Source of the DNA: Kibdelosporangium philippinense
Lineage (GTDB): Bacteria; Actinomycetota; Actinomycetes; Mycobacteriales; Pseudonocardiaceae
DNA length: 64,000 nt
Reading direction: 5' to 3'
Assembly (NCBI RefSeq): GCF_021390435.2
Contig: NZ_JAJVCN010000001.1
Location: 310,001 to 374,000, forward strand
Both the position numbers and the translations under genes were made by a program. This document shows, one piece after another, positions 62,118 to 64,000 of this stretch. How positions within the stretch are numbered: position 1 is the first letter of the stretch; each line of letters opens with the position of its first letter. The notes below the pieces were generated by a model. The model did not search any database. It had not been told where the DNA came from and saw nothing but the letters and a program-made list of their open reading frames with translations.

Positions 62118-62564
62118 ATGGGATTCTGGCGGCGGAAGGCCAGGGCAGGCGAGTCACGTGCCGAGCTGGCCGGCAGGCTGGCGGCCTTGATCGATCTGGT
62201 CGACGAAGGCATCAGGGCCCAGCCGAACGCGGAAGAAGCCATCGCCGAGTGCTGCCGGGCCGGTGCACCGCCCGCGGACGTCGCGCGCCGAGGCGGCCGG
62301 ATCGTCAGCGAATACGCCAGGCTGCACCAAGCTGCCGTTGATCTCGGCTGCGAACCGGGGTCACTGCGGGAACGCGTCGCGGAGTTGTTGCTCTACCACG
62401 CGACCACGGTCGAGGATTGCCTCAAGCTCGCGTTTTCCAAGTTCTGGAGCCCCAACGCGCCTCGGCACGGCCACTCGCATTCGGGCCTCGGCGAGCACGC
62501 TCGAACATTGCGTGAATGCCGTGTCGCGCTACAGATGTGGCTCGACGACGTGCGATCCGGTTGA
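62118..62564 (+). CDS. Hypothetical protein
   Basis: A 148-aa helical cytosolic protein, not recognised: MGFWRRKARAGESRAELAGRL, then AIAECCRAGAPPADVARRGGRIVSEYARLHQAAVDLG and a C-terminal HGHSHSGLGEHARTLRECRVALQMWLDDV with a small His cluster. ATG 62118 follows CGGAGGTG at ideal spacing and is preferred to the frame start at 62067. The end overlaps the convergent AraC gene by 36 bp. Confidence 0.6.
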   Translation: MGFWRRKARAGESRAELAGRLAALIDLVDEGIRAQPNAEEAIAECCRAGAPPADVARRGGRIVSEYARLHQAAVDLGCEPGSLRERVAELLLYHATTVEDCLKLAFSKFWSPNAPRHGHSHSGLGEHARTLRECRVALQMWLDDVRSG

Positions 62565-63443
62565 CCGCCGGAACTTCGCTGGTGTCTGGCCGGTTGATTC
62601 GCGGAAGGCCCGGCTGAACGCGGACTCGGACTTGTATCCGACCCGTCCGGCTACAGTGGCCACCGTGAGGTCAGTGGTGCTGAGCAGTTCCGCCGCCGTC
62701 ATCAGGCGCACATGCGTGAGAAACGCACCGACCGTCATTCCGGTGGTGCGGGTGAAATGCCGGATGAAGGTCGCACGGGACATCGAAGCGGTCTCCGAGA
62801 GCCGGGCGATCGGCCAGTCTTCGCCCGGTGCCGTCACGACTTCGTCGATCGCCGTGCGGATTCGCGGATCGTCCACTGCCGTCCACAGTGGAACAGAATG
62901 GTCCGACTGGCGCAGCATCATCGCCAGCAGTGCGCTGGACAGCGCGCCGAGAATGACCGCGGTGCCCGCTCCGGATTCCCTGGCTTCCCTGCGCATGATC
63001 GTGGTCAGCATCGCCACGGAGTCGGAAGTGGACAGATTCACGTGCAGTGGATCCGGCAAGGTGCGGAACAGGATCGCGCCAGCACCGGAACCATAGGTGT
63101 AGCGACCACAGAACAGATCGATGACATCGTCTTCGGTGTGGCTGCTGCGGATAGTGTCGTACGACTCGCCTGCCGTCTCGACCGTCCCATGTAGACGGCC
63201 AGGTCCGTTGGTGCGGACCCGATGCCGCTCACCGTTCGGCACCACAAGCGCCTCGCCCGCTTTGAGGGCAAGCTGACCGCTTGGCAGGTCCACAGTGCAC
63301 TCGCCATCGAGCAGGACGTGGAACCATGCTTCGCCGTCGCCAGCGTCGGGAACGTCCATCACGGTCGTGCGGCCGAGCAGGCAGCGCTTGTCCACGCTCG
63401 CCGCGAGACGAGCGAGGCCGATGAGGCGGCTGACTGTATCCAT
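62529..63443 (-). CDS. rclR: AraC-family regulator, RclR-like
   Basis: A 304-aa regulator. The N-terminal cupin domain (MDTVSRLIGLARLAASVDKRCLLG...) is followed by a double helix-turn-helix at residues 200-295 (ARLSETASMSRATFIRHFTRTTGMTVGAFL, VATVAGRVGYKSESAFSRAFRESTG). The opening segment closely resembles E. coli RclR, and Cys21 falls at the same position as the redox-active Cys of RclR; Cys112 in DLFCGRYTYG may be the partner. RclR activates rclA in response to hypochlorous acid. The frame open to 63983 is antisense to the divergent rclA-like gene, so ATG 63443 is used. Confidence 0.82.
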   Translation of the reverse strand: MDTVSRLIGLARLAASVDKRCLLGRTTVMDVPDAGDGEAWFHVLLDGECTVDLPSGQLALKAGEALVVPNGERHRVRTNGPGRLHGTVETAGESYDTIRSSHTEDDVIDLFCGRYTYGSGAGAILFRTLPDPLHVNLSTSDSVAMLTTIMRREARESGAGTAVILGALSSALLAMMLRQSDHSVPLWTAVDDPRIRTAIDEVVTAPGEDWPIARLSETASMSRATFIRHFTRTTGMTVGAFLTHVRLMTAAELLSTTDLTVATVAGRVGYKSESAFSRAFRESTGQTPAKFRRSTGSHVVEPHL

Positions 63444-63483
63444 AGTGAGACGCTCGGGTTGAAAAGTGAGATGGAATAGCCTT

Positions 63484-63504
63484 GTCGGCTCAATTGTAGC
63501 CGAC
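63484..63504. promoter_or_regulatory. Inverted repeat between rclR- and rclA-like genes
   Basis: GTCGGCT and AGCCGAC are perfect 7-bp arms around a 7-nt spacer. They lie in the 75-bp gap between the divergent AraC (start 63443) and oxidoreductase (start 63519) genes, the only place for a shared operator. Confidence 0.5.
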
Positions 63505-63518
63505 TGAGATGTCTGATC

Positions 63519-64000
63519 ATGGACACTGACGTGCTCGTGATCGGATTCGGCAAGGGCGGCAAGACGGCGGCAGCGGCGTTGGGGCGCCGCCGCAGGCGGG
63601 TCGTGCTGGTCGAACAGTCCGACCAGATGTACGGCGGCACATGCCCGAACGTCGGCTGTGTCCCGACGAAAGCCCTCGTGCACCATTCGCGCAACCGTCG
63701 GCCGCTCGACTCGGCGCCGGAATGGTACGAGCACGCGGTCGGCGAGGTCCAGGCGTTGACGAGCACATTCCGGGCAGGCAACTACGACGCCCTCAACAAC
63801 GCCGACACGGTCACTGTGATCACCGGCAAGGCAAGGTTTGTCGACGCCCACACGGTCACGGTCGGCGGAGTCCCGATCACCGCGGAACACATCCTGATCA
63901 ACACCGGTTCCACACCGGTCATACCGGATATTCCTGGCCTTGCTGCCAGCAAGTACACCGTGACCAGCACGGAGCTCATTCACGAACCCAGCCTGCCGAA
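63519..64000 (+). CDS. rclA: RclA-like FAD/NAD(P)-disulfide oxidoreductase (3' end outside window)
   Basis: The first 160 residues of a flavin-dependent pyridine-nucleotide disulfide oxidoreductase. The FAD-binding start is VLVIGFGKGGKTAAAAL, followed by the redox disulfide GGTCPNVGCVPTKALVHHS (Cys-x4-Cys) and ILINTGSTPVIPDIPG. The G-x-G-K-G-G-K-T variant and QSDQMYGGTC resemble RclA, a Cu(II)-reducing enzyme that protects against hypochlorous acid; mercuric reductase is the next nearest type. It is divergent from the RclR-like regulator, as in E. coli. The window ends inside the gene. Confidence 0.85.
   Translation, partial: MDTDVLVIGFGKGGKTAAAALGRRRRRVVLVEQSDQMYGGTCPNVGCVPTKALVHHSRNRRPLDSAPEWYEHAVGEVQALTSTFRAGNYDALNNADTVTVITGKARFVDAHTVTVGGVPITAEHILINTGSTPVIPDIPGLAASKYTVTSTELIHEPSLP

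Noticed and set aside
1..64000. tRNA, rRNA or known riboswitch
   Set aside because: No cloverleaf, rRNA-like segment or recognised riboswitch consensus was seen on either strand by eye. A covariance-model scan would be needed to exclude small RNAs.

Overview
The window is high-GC actinobacterial DNA. GTG starts, strong purine-rich ribosome sites, large SARP/LuxR-type regulators, CU044_5270 and MpaB families, and dispersed intergenic hairpins suggest a Pseudonocardiales-type filamentous actinomycete (Kibdelosporangium, Amycolatopsis or Lentzea-like). The genus is an inference. No rRNA, tRNA or CRISPR array was recognised.

The window is dominated by very large STAND-type transcription regulators. 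Nine lie in 64 kb: 1-1593 (5' end outside the window), 2668-6306, 30011-32707, the tandem pair 38195-40897 and 40894-43620, 45972-49544, the shortened 50342-51913, 53039-56146, and the DNA-binding-domain-less 56280-58562. A three-gene module (large regulator forward, orphan NarL-like regulator reverse, BTAD regulator forward) occurs twice, at 1-6306 and 45972-51913. The two copies have decayed differently.

Layout. 1-6.3 kb: regulator module copy 1. 6.3-13.2 kb: ECF sigma factor with a CU044_5270 membrane protein, a DUF2079 membrane protein, a two-component system whose kinase has a doubled sensor, and a DctA-type transporter. 13.3-16.7 kb: an ArsB-like transporter gene split by a 937-bp IS5-family element, followed by a universal stress protein. 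16.7-29.9 kb: metabolic and efflux genes with their own small regulators (TetR, ArsR), an ECF42-type sigma factor, and a sigma/Ser-Thr kinase/FHA cluster. 30.0-36.0 kb: an apparent operon of SARP regulator, 92-aa candidate peptide precursor, cobalamin-binding radical SAM RiPP-maturase-like enzyme and acyl-CoA dehydrogenase; this is the best candidate for an undescribed system. 37.0-38.2 kb: a three-subunit cobalt-type nitrile hydratase. 38.2-45.9 kb: two coupled LuxR/LAL regulators, a Cu-only superoxide dismutase-like protein, a MerR/methyltransferase pair and a YbaB-like protein. 46.0-51.9 kb: regulator module copy 2. 53.0-58.6 kb: AfsR-like and NB-ARC/TPR proteins. 58.6-64 kb: a GH64 glucanase behind a LacI-type palindrome, DinB-like and MerR genes, and a divergent RclR/RclA-like pair that runs off the right end.

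Many intergenic regions carry strong inverted or direct repeats placed as operators would be. These include two 15-bp TetR-type sites before an SDR gene, an 11-bp inverted repeat abutting the nitrile hydratase start, a four-unit 22-bp tandem repeat before the NB-ARC gene and MerR-type 19-bp-spacer promoters. Two families of dispersed hairpin repeats (about 39 bp and 46 bp) are also present. Functions are assigned from protein motifs read by eye; no database search was run.
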